Source of the DNA: an uncultured Rhodobiaceae bacterium
GTDB lineage: Bacteria > Pseudomonadota > Alphaproteobacteria > RS24
Assembly (NCBI GenBank): GCA_937907245.1
Contig: CALCUM010000003.1
Location: 248,001-312,000 of the forward strand
Length of the DNA stretch: 64,000 nucleotides
Reading direction: 5' to 3'
Shown here: positions 48,352-56,864 of the stretch, piece after piece
Numbering within the stretch: the stretch's first letter is position 1
How the letters are laid out: the number at the start of each line of letters is the position of its first letter
Position numbers and translations under genes: made by a program
Notes under the pieces: model-generated
The model's input: the letters and a program-made list of their open reading frames with translations, nothing else
Database searches by the model: none
Told to the model about the DNA's origin: nothing

Positions 48352-49787
48352 TGTCGGCTGAAAATCTAATTTATGCCCTTCTCGGTCTGCCGCTATTGGC
48401 CTCGGCCTTGGTTTTGGTGTTCCGCAATCAGCCGAATTTGCGCGATGGACAAGCGGTCCTGCTAGGGCTTTTAAGCGCAGCGGCGGCCTTTCAGCTTTAC
48501 CTTTTACCGACCGGCGCCAGCCTGACGCTGGTGGAGCTGGCGCCCGGGCTGACCCTGACGTTCACGCCCGAGCCTTTGGGTAAATTATTTGCCCTCGTGG
48601 CAGGCACGCTATGGCCTTTGGCAACGCTTTACACCATCGGCTATATGCGCGGCGCCAAAGAGAAAAACCACACGCGCTTTATGTTCTTCTACGCCGTGGC
48701 CATTCACGCCACCATGGGCATTGCCTTGTCGGGCAATTTGCTGACGCTGTTTGTGTTTTACGAAATGCTGACTTTCTCAACCTATCCACTGGTTACCCAT
48801 AAGGGCGATGAGGCGGCTTTGAAAGCTGGGCGCGTCTATCTTGGTATTTTGGTTTCAAGTTCTATCGTCTTCTTGCTGTTTGGCGTCCTCGGCGTTTGGG
48901 CTATGGCGGGCACGCTAGACTTTGTCTCGGGCGGTATTCTGGCCAGCAAAATAGATCCGTTTTATGTGCCACCCCTTTTGGCTCTATTTGCTTTTGGCAT
49001 TGGCAAGGCGGCGCTTATGCCGCTACACCGTTGGTTGCCAGCGGCCATGGTGGCGCCCACGCCGGTCAGTGCTTTGCTGCACGCTGTGGCCGTGGTGAAA
49101 GCGGGCGTGTTTACCGTGTTGAAAGTCAGCGTTTATATTTTCGGCATTGATTTCTTGAAAGAAACTGGCGGCAGCGAATGGCTGGTTTGGGTGGCAAGCT
49201 TCTCTATTCTAGCCGCCTCGATAGTGGCCATGACCAAGACCAATTTGAAGGCACGCCTCGCCTATTCGACCGTCAGTCAATTGGGGTATATCGTTATGGG
49301 CGCAGCGCTTGCGACGCCGCTGGCGGCTTCTGGCGCTGCCTTGCATATTGCGGCACACGGGGCGGGTAAAATTACTTTGTTCTTCTGCGCCGGCGCGATT
49401 TATGTCGCCCACCACCTCACCGACATTAAAGATATGAACGGGCTGGGCCGCACCATGCCGATTACCTATGGCGCTTTTGCCTTGGCCGCTTTGTCGATTA
49501 TCGGCGTTCCACCTCTGGCCGGGGCTTGGTCTAAATTCATGCTGATGGGCGGCGCGCTAGACAATGGCTACCTTGTGGTGCTGGGTGTCTTGATGGTGTC
49601 CTCGCTGTTGAACTTGGTTTACCTCGGCGAGATTGTTATTCGCGGTTTCTTCGCGGCGCCGACGCATAAAATCATTGGCATCAAGGAAGCGCCTGTCGCC
49701 ATGCTCATTCCCCTGTCGATCACGGCCCTCTTATCGTTAGCGCTGTTTTTTGCCGTCGACCTTCTCATCCTAGATTTTGGAGGCTAG
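48351..49787 (+). CDS. Proton-conducting antiporter subunit, second MrpD/MrpA-like copy
   Basis: 478 aa, about 14 transmembrane helices. Key residues are kept: Glu in TLFVFYEMLTFSTYPLVTHKG, Lys in FGIGKAALMPLHRWLPAAMVAPTPVSALLHAVAVVKAGVF, and TNLKARLAYSTVSQLGYIVMG. MPLHRWLPxA and LLHA resemble MrpA/NuoL more than MrpD. It may replace the NuoL-like half missing from the operon's separate MrpA C-terminus. It is followed 2 nt later by a small membrane protein. Confidence 0.9.
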   Translation: MSAENLIYALLGLPLLASALVLVFRNQPNLRDGQAVLLGLLSAAAAFQLYLLPTGASLTLVELAPGLTLTFTPEPLGKLFALVAGTLWPLATLYTIGYMRGAKEKNHTRFMFFYAVAIHATMGIALSGNLLTLFVFYEMLTFSTYPLVTHKGDEAALKAGRVYLGILVSSSIVFLLFGVLGVWAMAGTLDFVSGGILASKIDPFYVPPLLALFAFGIGKAALMPLHRWLPAAMVAPTPVSALLHAVAVVKAGVFTVLKVSVYIFGIDFLKETGGSEWLVWVASFSILAASIVAMTKTNLKARLAYSTVSQLGYIVMGAALATPLAASGAALHIAAHGAGKITLFFCAGAIYVAHHLTDIKDMNGLGRTMPITYGAFALAALSIIGVPPLAGAWSKFMLMGGALDNGYLVVLGVLMVSSLLNLVYLGEIVIRGFFAAPTHKIIGIKEAPVAMLIPLSITALLSLALFFAVDLLILDFGG

Positions 49788-49789
49788 AT

Positions 49790-50047
49790 ATGGCGAAACA
49801 AAAAACACCACAAACGGCTCTGGTTTCCGTTTCTTGGCTTAGCGCTCTGCTGGGCGTATGTGCTGTGCTGGCCATCGCTGAGTTTATTTTGCATCGTCAC
49901 GCTTATTTTGCGCTGGAGGCGACGCCTTTGTTCTTTGCGATTTTTGGTTTTCTCGCTTTCGGGCTGATTATCGCTGGCAGTTGGCTGGTGGCTAAATTCG
50001 TCACCCGCCCCGTCGATTATTACGACACGCCAGAGGGAGACGCGTAA
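49790..50047 (+). CDS. Small two-helix membrane protein in the antiporter operon
   Basis: 85 aa, not recognised. Two hydrophobic helices lie at about 14-31 (VSWLSALLGVCAVLAIAEF) and 41-68 (LEATPLFFAIFGFLAFGLIIAGSWLVA). A charged cytosolic tail ends FVTRPVDYYDTPEGDA. It sits 2 nt after one D-type subunit and directly before another, so it is likely a structural part of the complex. The archaeal Mbh complex also has a small linker subunit (MbhI), but similarity is not demonstrated. Confidence 0.75.
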   Translation: MAKQKTPQTALVSVSWLSALLGVCAVLAIAEFILHRHAYFALEATPLFFAIFGFLAFGLIIAGSWLVAKFVTRPVDYYDTPEGDA

Positions 50048-51751
50048 ATGCTCGATATGCTGCTTTCCATTCCAGGCATTATGCTTATCGTCGGCGCGCT
50101 TCTTGTGCCTGTGCTGCCCCATGCGCCACGCCAAGCCTATATGTTGGCGCTCATCGCCGTGTCGGGCTATCTCACTTTTGGCATAGAAACGGGGGTTCAT
50201 TCCACCGCAAATCTGGGCGGATTAGAGCTTATTTTGGTGCGCGCCGAAGCGATGACCAAGCCCTTCGCCTTAGTGTTTCATCTGGCCGCGGCGCTCAATG
50301 TTTTTTATGCCATGCACGACCCCAATAAAACCACAGCGGCGGCCGGACTGGCCTATGCGGGCGCGGCCATTGCGGCTCTCTTTGCTGGCGATTTTCTTAC
50401 GCTCTTCCTCTATTGGGAACTAACCGCGGTTACTTCCGTCTTCTTGGTTTTGGCGGGCCATAGCTCGCGCACGCTGGGTGCCGCCATGCGCTATTTGCTC
50501 ATGCAAGTGGGCTCTGGCGTATTACTCTTGGCCGGCGCGGTGATGTTATGGCGCGATGGCACGGGGCTGACCATCCAAGCCATCGACGCGCTAACCCCTG
50601 CCGGTCTTTGCCTGCTTATCGCCTTTGGCATTAAAGCCGCTTTCCCCTTGGTCAATGGCTGGCTGCAAGATGCTTATCCAGAGGCTTCGGTTACTGGCAC
50701 GGTGATGCTCTCGGCCTTCACCACCAAATTGGCAATTTACATGCTGGCGCTTTGCTTTGCTGGCTTCACACCGCTGATTTATATTGGCGCGGTAATGGCT
50801 GTCTTGCCGGTATTCTTCGCCGCCATTGAAAATGATTTGCGCCGCATGCTGGCCTATTCGCTGAACAACCAACTTGGCTTTATGGTCATCGGCATCGGCA
50901 TCGGAACGCAATTAGCCATCAACGGCACCGTGGCCCATGCTTTTGCCAGCACGATTTATCAAGGGCTTTTGTTTATGGCGCTCGGCGCGGTATTGCATCG
51001 CACGGGGACAGCAAAAGCCAGCGAGTTGGGGGCTTTGTGGAAATCCATGCCCTTGACCGCCATTTTTTGCACTGTCGGCGCGCTATCGATTATCAGCTTC
51101 CCGCTGTTCTCTGGTTTTGTGACCAAGTCTTTCACTCTGGGCGCGGTGGCCAAGGAAGGTTATTTCTTCGTCTGGCTGGCGATGGTTTTTGCCACCGTCG
51201 GTGCCGTGCAGCACATCTTTGTAAAGGCAGTTTATCTGCCCTTCTTCGGCCCTGCCGCCAAGCCGGTGAAAGCACAAGAAGCCCCGCTGGGCATGTTGAT
51301 TGCCATGGGGCTTGCGGCGACACTTTGCTTAGGCATAGGGGTCTATCCCGAGCCGTTATATGCGTTGCTGCCCTATGGTGCACGCTATGAAGTTTGGAAA
51401 ACTGGCTATGTGCTGGGAGAATTGCAATTGCTGTTCTTCGCGGGGCTGGGCTTCGTTGTCTTGTCGATGCGCGGGCTTTATTCGGTCGCCGTGGATACCA
51501 GCGTTTTAAATACCGATTGGCTGTTTCGACGGGCTTTGCCGCGCGTAACCATGGCCATTGCTGGGCCTGTTTTGCGATTGTGGTTGGTGGTTCTGGGCGG
51601 ATTGAAACGCGGCGTTTTGCAGGCCCTGAGACTTAGCGAACAGGCCAGCCGCGAAAGCGGATTGGTGTCTGGCATTTCATCCATCGGTTCAGCCGCAGGT
51701 ATCTTCCTCGCCATGTTTGCCCTCATGCTCACCCTTCGCCACGTTATGTAA
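50048..51751 (+). CDS. Proton-conducting antiporter subunit, third MrpD/NuoN-like copy
   Basis: 567 aa, about 14-16 transmembrane helices. Glu in LTLFLYWELTAVTSVFLVLAGH, Lys in FGIKAAFPLVNGWLQDAYPEASVTGTVMLSAFTTKLAIYML, and ENDLRRMLAYSLNNQLGFMVIGI are the proton path residues. It is longer than the other two because of a C-terminal extension of about 80 residues (LPRVTMAIAGPVLRLWLVVLGG...LVSGISSIGSAAGIFLAMFALML) that adds further membrane segments. Last gene of the operon, ended by a bidirectional terminator. Confidence 0.9.
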   Translation: MLDMLLSIPGIMLIVGALLVPVLPHAPRQAYMLALIAVSGYLTFGIETGVHSTANLGGLELILVRAEAMTKPFALVFHLAAALNVFYAMHDPNKTTAAAGLAYAGAAIAALFAGDFLTLFLYWELTAVTSVFLVLAGHSSRTLGAAMRYLLMQVGSGVLLLAGAVMLWRDGTGLTIQAIDALTPAGLCLLIAFGIKAAFPLVNGWLQDAYPEASVTGTVMLSAFTTKLAIYMLALCFAGFTPLIYIGAVMAVLPVFFAAIENDLRRMLAYSLNNQLGFMVIGIGIGTQLAINGTVAHAFASTIYQGLLFMALGAVLHRTGTAKASELGALWKSMPLTAIFCTVGALSIISFPLFSGFVTKSFTLGAVAKEGYFFVWLAMVFATVGAVQHIFVKAVYLPFFGPAAKPVKAQEAPLGMLIAMGLAATLCLGIGVYPEPLYALLPYGARYEVWKTGYVLGELQLLFFAGLGFVVLSMRGLYSVAVDTSVLNTDWLFRRALPRVTMAIAGPVLRLWLVVLGGLKRGVLQALRLSEQASRESGLVSGISSIGSAAGIFLAMFALMLTLRHVM

Positions 51752-51753
51752 CA

Positions 51754-51786
51754 AAAAAGGGCGCTCCGAAGAACGCCCTTAATCTT
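51754..51786. terminator. Bidirectional terminator between antiporter operon and acyl-CoA dehydrogenase
   Basis: AAGGGCG (51758-51764) pairs with CGCCCTT (51775-51781). Read on the - strand it is followed by TTTTTTGTT, which is a good terminator for the dehydrogenase gene. On the + strand the tail is weaker (TTAATCTTGTT). Confidence 0.75.
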
Positions 51787-51804
51787 GTTGCTGGCTGAAG
51801 GGAC

Positions 51805-53016
51805 TTACAGACCCAAGACAGCCTTCGCAATAATGTTGCGCTGAATTTCGTTCGAACCTGCATAAATGGAGGTCTTGCGAACGTTGAAGTAGCGCGGGGT
51901 AATGGGCGCAGCACCGGCCATGCCGATATCGCTCTCATTGGTCGAAGCCAGCGTGTCTTCTACGAAAGGCAGGCCATATTGACCAATCGCTTCCATAGCA
52001 AGTTCGGACACATCTTTTTGTAGCTCCGTGCCGCGCGTTTTCAGCATCGACGATGAGCCTGGGCCAATGTTATCGCCCGCACTCACATCAGAGAAGATAC
52101 GCAGCTCGGTCGCTTCCATCACCATAACTTGGCGCTCGAGATCAGCCAATTTGGCGTTAAAATCGGCATTGTCGATAAGGTGCGCGCCATCGGCTTCAAT
52201 TTCGCCAGCCATTTCACGAACTTTATCGAGTGTGCGATGCAGACCGCCCGAATAGGGGTTGCCGCGTTCAAATTCCAGTAGATATTTGGCGCAGGTCCAA
52301 CCTTCGTTGAGGTTCCCAACGAGGTTTTCTTTTGGCACTTTCACATCTTCAAAGAATACTTGGTTGATCTCTTGCTGGTCCTTGGCAGGGCCATCCAGAG
52401 TAATCAACGGGGCAACACTCACGCCCGGCGTATTCATGTCGATGAGGATAAAGGAAATACCTTGCTGACGCTTGCCTTCATTCGAGGTACGAACGAGACA
52501 GAAAATCATGTCAGCATGTTGCGCCATGGAGGTCCAAATTTTCGAACCATTGCAGAGGAAATGATCGCCTTTATCTTCAGCTTTCATTTGCAAGGAAGCC
52601 AAATCGGAACCCGAACCTGGCTCGGAATACCCCTGACACCACCATACATTGGAGGCTAGAATATCTGGCAGGTATTGAGCTTTTTGCTCTTCGGTACCAA
52701 ACTTCATAATGACCGGCGCAACCATCGTCATGCCAAATGGAATTGTGTGCGGCGCACCGGCAGCTTCCATTTCATGCGTGTAGATGAATTTTTGCGTCGG
52801 CGTGAAGCCCGCACCACCATGTTCTACTGGCCAGTTAGGCGCGGCCCAACCTTTTTCGTACAAACGCTTTTGCCATGTAATGTGCAAATCTTTCGAGATG
52901 TAACCGTTCTTCGAACGCTCGCATTCGCGCTGAATATCTGGCGTAAAAGCTTCTTTGATAAAGGCACGCACTTCCTCGCGGAAAGCATTGTCTTCTGCAC
53001 TATAACTGAGGTCCAT
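51805..53016 (-). CDS. Acyl-CoA dehydrogenase (long class)
   Basis: 403 aa FAD enzyme introducing a 2,3-double bond in an acyl-CoA. N-terminal helices (AFREEVRAFIKEAF), the flavin segment WWCQGYSEPGSGSDLASLQMKAE, KIWTSMAQHADMIFCLVRT, and C-terminal YAGSNEIQRNIIAKAVLGL are typical. The usual Y-E-G catalytic Glu is replaced (YAG), but helix G has Glu in LLEFERG, the isovaleryl-CoA-type position. It lies with an ABM protein, an enoyl-CoA hydratase and another pair of dehydrogenases on the same strand. GGAGA precedes the ATG. Substrate unknown. Confidence 0.88.
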   Translation of the reverse strand: MDLSYSAEDNAFREEVRAFIKEAFTPDIQRECERSKNGYISKDLHITWQKRLYEKGWAAPNWPVEHGGAGFTPTQKFIYTHEMEAAGAPHTIPFGMTMVAPVIMKFGTEEQKAQYLPDILASNVWWCQGYSEPGSGSDLASLQMKAEDKGDHFLCNGSKIWTSMAQHADMIFCLVRTSNEGKRQQGISFILIDMNTPGVSVAPLITLDGPAKDQQEINQVFFEDVKVPKENLVGNLNEGWTCAKYLLEFERGNPYSGGLHRTLDKVREMAGEIEADGAHLIDNADFNAKLADLERQVMVMEATELRIFSDVSAGDNIGPGSSSMLKTRGTELQKDVSELAMEAIGQYGLPFVEDTLASTNESDIGMAGAAPITPRYFNVRKTSIYAGSNEIQRNIIAKAVLGL

Positions 53017-53025
53017 AACTGTCTC

Positions 53026-53322
53026 CTAACCAATCATTTTTACAGGCACGACGTCGGGTGCGCCTGCCATTACACCGGCGCCCAAAGGTGCCGCAGCAGC
53101 GCCAAAGGCTGCTGATTTACCATGCACTTTACGTGCGTCTAGATTTTCATATTGTTCCATCACGCGATAGGTGGTGGCGTCAGCCTCATCTTGGCACAAG
53201 TCATATTGCAACGTGCCTGGCTCATCGGCTTTTACGGCAGCTTGCATATTTGCAAACGCGGCTTCAAATTCAGCCTGCTTTCCGTCTACCACTTTCAACG
53301 TGGCTACATATCCTACTTTCAT
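53026..53322 (-). CDS. ABM-domain (antibiotic biosynthesis monooxygenase-like) small protein
   Basis: 98 aa dimeric ferredoxin-like fold protein: VGYVATLKVVDGKQAEFEAAFANMQAAVKADEPGTLQYDLCQDEADATTYRVMEQYE is the ABM/YgiN core. Members are cofactor-free oxygenases or have unassigned roles. AGGAGAG precedes the ATG. It is 9 nt from the downstream acyl-CoA dehydrogenase and 24 nt from the hydratase gene, which suggests a role with acyl-CoA catabolism, but no activity can be assigned. Confidence 0.8.
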   Translation of the reverse strand: MKVGYVATLKVVDGKQAEFEAAFANMQAAVKADEPGTLQYDLCQDEADATTYRVMEQYENLDARKVHGKSAAFGAAAAPLGAGVMAGAPDVVPVKMIG

Positions 53323-53346
53323 CGTTCTCTCCTATTGGTTTTACGA

Positions 53347-54144
53347 TTATTTATCTTGATACTCCGCCGGCCGCTTTTCGAACATGGCCGACACTGCCTC
53401 TAAATGATCTTCGCTCACATGCATGAGCGCCTGTGCGTTGGCTGACATTTCCATGACCGTTTCAAATCCACTGGTCTGACCGTGACGCATAAGACGTTTT
53501 GCGGCACGCAAAGATTCGCTGCTTTGGCGGACAATGTCATTTGCCATATCATGCGCAGTTTCAAGTAATTTGTCATCCGAAACTACTTGCGACACAAGAC
53601 CCCAGTCCAGAGCGGTCTCGGCGGAAACCGTATTGCCCGTGAACAATAATTCCGAGGCGCGGGCGCTGCCGATGATGCGCGGCAATAACCATGCGCCGCC
53701 ATCGCCCGGAATGAGGCCAATTTTTAAAAACGTCGCGCCAAATATCGCTTTTTCGGAGGCAATGCGTATATCGCACAAACAAGCCACATCATTGCCCAAT
53801 CCGATGGCCGAGCCATTGACGGCGGCAATGGCTGGCACTTCTAGCCCCCAAAGGCTTTTGACGATTTGGTGGATGCCGCGACGATAGCCATCGGCCACAT
53901 GCATGGCGGGGCCCTTAAAGGGGACTTCGCGATTTTGCATGGCTTTGATATTGCCACCGGCAGAAAATGCCGAGCCAGCGCCCGTTAAAATAACACAACG
54001 GATATTTCGGTCGGCGTTGATTTTGGCAATCGTTTCAAAAAAAACCTGACCATCTCCCGGTTCCCCTAATGCATTACGCATATCGGGCCGGTTGATGGTC
54101 AGGGTAACTATGTGTCCCTGCTGGGAAACTTCCAGCATGGTCAT
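53347..54144 (-). CDS. Enoyl-CoA hydratase/isomerase (crotonase family)
   Basis: 265 aa. VTLTINRPDMRNAL opens the fold; CVILTGAGSAFSAGGNIKAM gives the first oxyanion-hole strand and IAAVNGSAIGLGNDVACLCDIRIASEKAIFGATFLKIGLIPGDGGAWLLPRIIG the second, with LIPGDGG at the catalytic-Glu region. The second Glu of classical hydratases is Asp/Gly here, so isomerase or hydrolase activity is possible. It lies 3 nt after the short acyl-CoA dehydrogenase gene, so the two are cotranscribed. It likely acts right after the dehydrogenase step. Confidence 0.88.
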   Translation of the reverse strand: MTMLEVSQQGHIVTLTINRPDMRNALGEPGDGQVFFETIAKINADRNIRCVILTGAGSAFSAGGNIKAMQNREVPFKGPAMHVADGYRRGIHQIVKSLWGLEVPAIAAVNGSAIGLGNDVACLCDIRIASEKAIFGATFLKIGLIPGDGGAWLLPRIIGSARASELLFTGNTVSAETALDWGLVSQVVSDDKLLETAHDMANDIVRQSSESLRAAKRLMRHGQTSGFETVMEMSANAQALMHVSEDHLEAVSAMFEKRPAEYQDK

Positions 54145-54147
54145 ATA

Positions 54148-55275
54148 TTAGGCCGAAGCGAAACGCTTCAGATGGTGATCGACATTCCCAAATTGGGTGT
54201 CAATAACCGTCAAGCGCTTGAAGTAATGACCGACGCTCAGCTCTTCTGTCATGCCCATACCGCCGTGCAATTGCACCGCTTCTTGACCAACAAAACGACC
54301 TGATTTACCGATTTGAACTTTGGCACCCGAAGCCGCTTTTTTGCGCTCTTCTTCGCCTTCGTTCAGTTTCATGTTGACCATATAGGTCATCGAAACCGAC
54401 TGCTCATATTCCATGAACATGTCTACCATACGGTGTTGCAGAACTTGGAAGCTGCCAATTGGCACGCCAAACTGCTTGCGGGTTTTGCAATATTCGACCG
54501 TCGCATCATTCAGCGACTTCATGTGGCCCAAGCTCTCAGCGCAAATAGCGCCAATGCCGTGGTCCAAAGCTTCTTCGAGAATGCTGAGGCCGGTTTCTGC
54601 CGAGCCAATGAGGGCGTCGCCAGATACGGCTACATTTTCGAATGTCACTTCGCTGGCACGGTTGCCATCGACCGTCGGGTAGTCTTGCGTCGAAACGCCA
54701 GCTGCCGATTTGTCGACGATGAACAGGCCAATGCCGTTGCGGTCACGTTGTTCGCCAGAAATGCGAGCCGATACAATAAACTTATCTGCCCAAGGTGCGG
54801 CAGCGACAACGGCTTTGGTGCCGTTTAGCACATAGCCTTCGCCGTCAGCTTTCGCCGAGGTTAGAACATCGCTTGCATTAAAGCGGCTTTGCGGCTCGCT
54901 ATAGGCCAAAGCCCAAATGCTTTCGCCACCAAGGATACCTGGCAGATTTGCTTCTTGCTGAGCTGGGGATGCGTGACGGCTCAAGATGCCACCGCACAAA
55001 ACAACGGTTGGCAAATAAGGCTCAACAACCAGACCGCGGCCCAGTTCTTCCATAATCACCATGATATCAATAGGTCCGCCGTCGAGGCCGCCTAGCTCTT
55101 CCGAAAACGGAGCAGCCAAAAGACCCAACTCGGCAAATTGACCCCAAATTTCTCGGCTCATGCCTTCTTCACTGCGGACGATTTTCATCCGGCTATCGAA
55201 ATCATAATTATCTTGAACGAAACTTTGCACCATGTTGCGGAGCAGAGTTTGTTCTTCTGTAAAGCTAAAATCCAC
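54148..55275 (-). CDS. Acyl-CoA dehydrogenase, short class (probable partner subunit)
   Basis: 375 aa. N-terminal MDFSFTEEQTLLRNMVQSFVQDNYDFDSRM and the C-terminal AVQLHGGMGMTEELSVGHYFKRL fit the short subunit class of the family. Neither the helix-G Glu-Arg nor the terminal Y-E-G motif is present (helix G reads EEALDHGIGA), so it may lack the catalytic base. It is next to the 395-aa dehydrogenase gene with 32 nt between, and such adjacent long/short pairs form alpha2-beta2 enzymes in steroid and branched-acyl degradation. GAGAA precedes the start. Confidence 0.85.
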   Translation of the reverse strand: MDFSFTEEQTLLRNMVQSFVQDNYDFDSRMKIVRSEEGMSREIWGQFAELGLLAAPFSEELGGLDGGPIDIMVIMEELGRGLVVEPYLPTVVLCGGILSRHASPAQQEANLPGILGGESIWALAYSEPQSRFNASDVLTSAKADGEGYVLNGTKAVVAAAPWADKFIVSARISGEQRDRNGIGLFIVDKSAAGVSTQDYPTVDGNRASEVTFENVAVSGDALIGSAETGLSILEEALDHGIGAICAESLGHMKSLNDATVEYCKTRKQFGVPIGSFQVLQHRMVDMFMEYEQSVSMTYMVNMKLNEGEEERKKAASGAKVQIGKSGRFVGQEAVQLHGGMGMTEELSVGHYFKRLTVIDTQFGNVDHHLKRFASA

Positions 55276-55307
55276 TTTGTAATTCCTTCTCTAAATGTGC
55301 GCCGAGA

Positions 55308-56495
55308 CTAAAGCCCCAACACCATTTTTGCAATAATATTGCGCTGAATTTCGTTCGAACCACCGTAAATCGAGGTTTTTCTCGTATTAAAGTAGGTTTG
55401 CGACACGCCTTCGGCATGATCTGGGCCAATCGACAGATAATTATCACCACGGTCGAGCTGGGGAACCCATGGGGAGGCGTAATTGCCAACCGCTTCCATG
55501 GTTAACTCGGTAATCCGTTGCTGGATTTCCGTGCCTTTAATTTTCAAAATCGAGCTTTCTGGGCCCGGGCCTTGGCCCTTGCTTTCAGACGCCAATGTGC
55601 GCAGCTCCGTATATTCCAGAGCGGTCAAATCGATTTCCAATTCGGAGATTTTGCGAGAAAAATCAGACGAATCCAAAAGCGGAGCCCCATCTTCAAGCTC
55701 GCCACGCGCAATTTCACGCAAGCGATCAATGGCTTTTTTCGAACGAGCAACGCCGGCAATACCAGAGCGCTCATTGCCTAGCAAGAACTTGGCAATCGTC
55801 CAACCTTTGTCTTCTTCCCCAACCAAATGCTCAGCCGGAACGCGAACATCTTCGAGGAACACTTCATTGACTTCATGGCCGCCATCGATGGTGATAATCG
55901 GGCGAACGGTAATGCCCGGTGTTTTCATATCGATAAGCAAGAACGAGATACCGGCTTGTGGTTTGCCTTCAGTGCCTGTGCGCACGAGGCAGAACATCCA
56001 GTCGGCGTGTTGCGCCAAAGTTGTCCAAATTTTGTGACCATTGACGATGTAATCATCGCCATCGCGCACGGCGCGGGTTTTCAAACCAGCAAGGTCAGAG
56101 CCGGCACCTGGCTCGGAATAACCTTGGCACCACCAAGTGTCGCCTGATTTAATGCCTGGCAATACCCAATCTTTTTGAGCTTGATTGCCGAATGTGTAAA
56201 TGACTGGGCCCAACATCGCGACGCCGAATGGCAGCGGAGGAATGGTTCCAAAGGCTGCGCTTTCTTCGTTCCAGATATATTTCTGGGTGACCGACCAACC
56301 CGTGCCACCAAATTCTTCTGGCCAGCTTGGGGCGACCCAACCTTTTTCGGCCAAGATTTTATGCCACGCTAGAAAATCTTCTTTGCTAAGATCCCCACGG
56401 TCGGCACCGATGAGGTGCTTTGGGTAATTATCTTCAATAAACTTGCGCACTTCGGCACGGAAAGCTTGGTCTTCGCTTGTGAAATCTACATCCAT
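55308..56495 (-). CDS. Acyl-CoA dehydrogenase, long class (probable catalytic subunit)
   Basis: 395 aa. TWWCQGYSEPGAGSDLAGLKTRAV, KIWTTLAQHADWMFCLVRTG, and YGGSNEIQRNIIAKMVLGL are the FAD and C-terminal motifs. Helix G keeps Glu in FLLGNERSG, the probable base. It resembles the dehydrogenase at 51805-53016 along its length, suggesting paralogy. It is first in this leftward transcript (GGAGA before the ATG) and is followed by its short partner, then the hydratase, ABM protein and another dehydrogenase. Confidence 0.87.
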   Translation of the reverse strand: MDVDFTSEDQAFRAEVRKFIEDNYPKHLIGADRGDLSKEDFLAWHKILAEKGWVAPSWPEEFGGTGWSVTQKYIWNEESAAFGTIPPLPFGVAMLGPVIYTFGNQAQKDWVLPGIKSGDTWWCQGYSEPGAGSDLAGLKTRAVRDGDDYIVNGHKIWTTLAQHADWMFCLVRTGTEGKPQAGISFLLIDMKTPGITVRPIITIDGGHEVNEVFLEDVRVPAEHLVGEEDKGWTIAKFLLGNERSGIAGVARSKKAIDRLREIARGELEDGAPLLDSSDFSRKISELEIDLTALEYTELRTLASESKGQGPGPESSILKIKGTEIQQRITELTMEAVGNYASPWVPQLDRGDNYLSIGPDHAEGVSQTYFNTRKTSIYGGSNEIQRNIIAKMVLGL

Positions 56496-56654
56496 GGAAT
56501 CGTCTCCTATATATTTGACCTAAATCTAGTTGATATGAACGCTAAATCAATCTCGCAATGCGGAAAAAATGCCGCAGAGGGTATTTTAAGTGGAAAAGCC
56601 AAGCTCGAGCGCCTGCAGCTTGCCATTTGGCACGCAAACCGCTAATTTCCTCGT

Positions 56655-56864
56655 ATGTCTGAGACCGTAACATCAAAAAGCGCGGATACATCTCCCGCCT
56701 CCCCTTGCATCCGCCTATGTGCGGTGTCTGCCCGCGCTGGGTTTTGCATTGGCTGCGGCCGCAAGATGATGGAAATTGGCAATTGGTCTGGATATTCAGA
56801 CGCCGAAAAAAATGCCGTCTTGGAACAATTGCCCGCACGACTTGAGACGCTCAAGACCGCTTAA
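56655..56864 (+). CDS. DUF1289 small cysteine protein
   Basis: 69 aa. SPCIRLCAVSARAGFCIGCGRKMMEIGNWSGYSDAEKNAVLEQLPAR is the full DUF1289 core with four conserved Cys (CxxxC...CxxC) and the E-I-x-x-W motif. The Cys set suggests a metal or Fe-S site; the function is unknown. It ends tail-to-tail with cobA, sharing 4 nt. It is easily missed because of its size. Confidence 0.85.
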   Translation: MSETVTSKSADTSPASPCIRLCAVSARAGFCIGCGRKMMEIGNWSGYSDAEKNAVLEQLPARLETLKTA

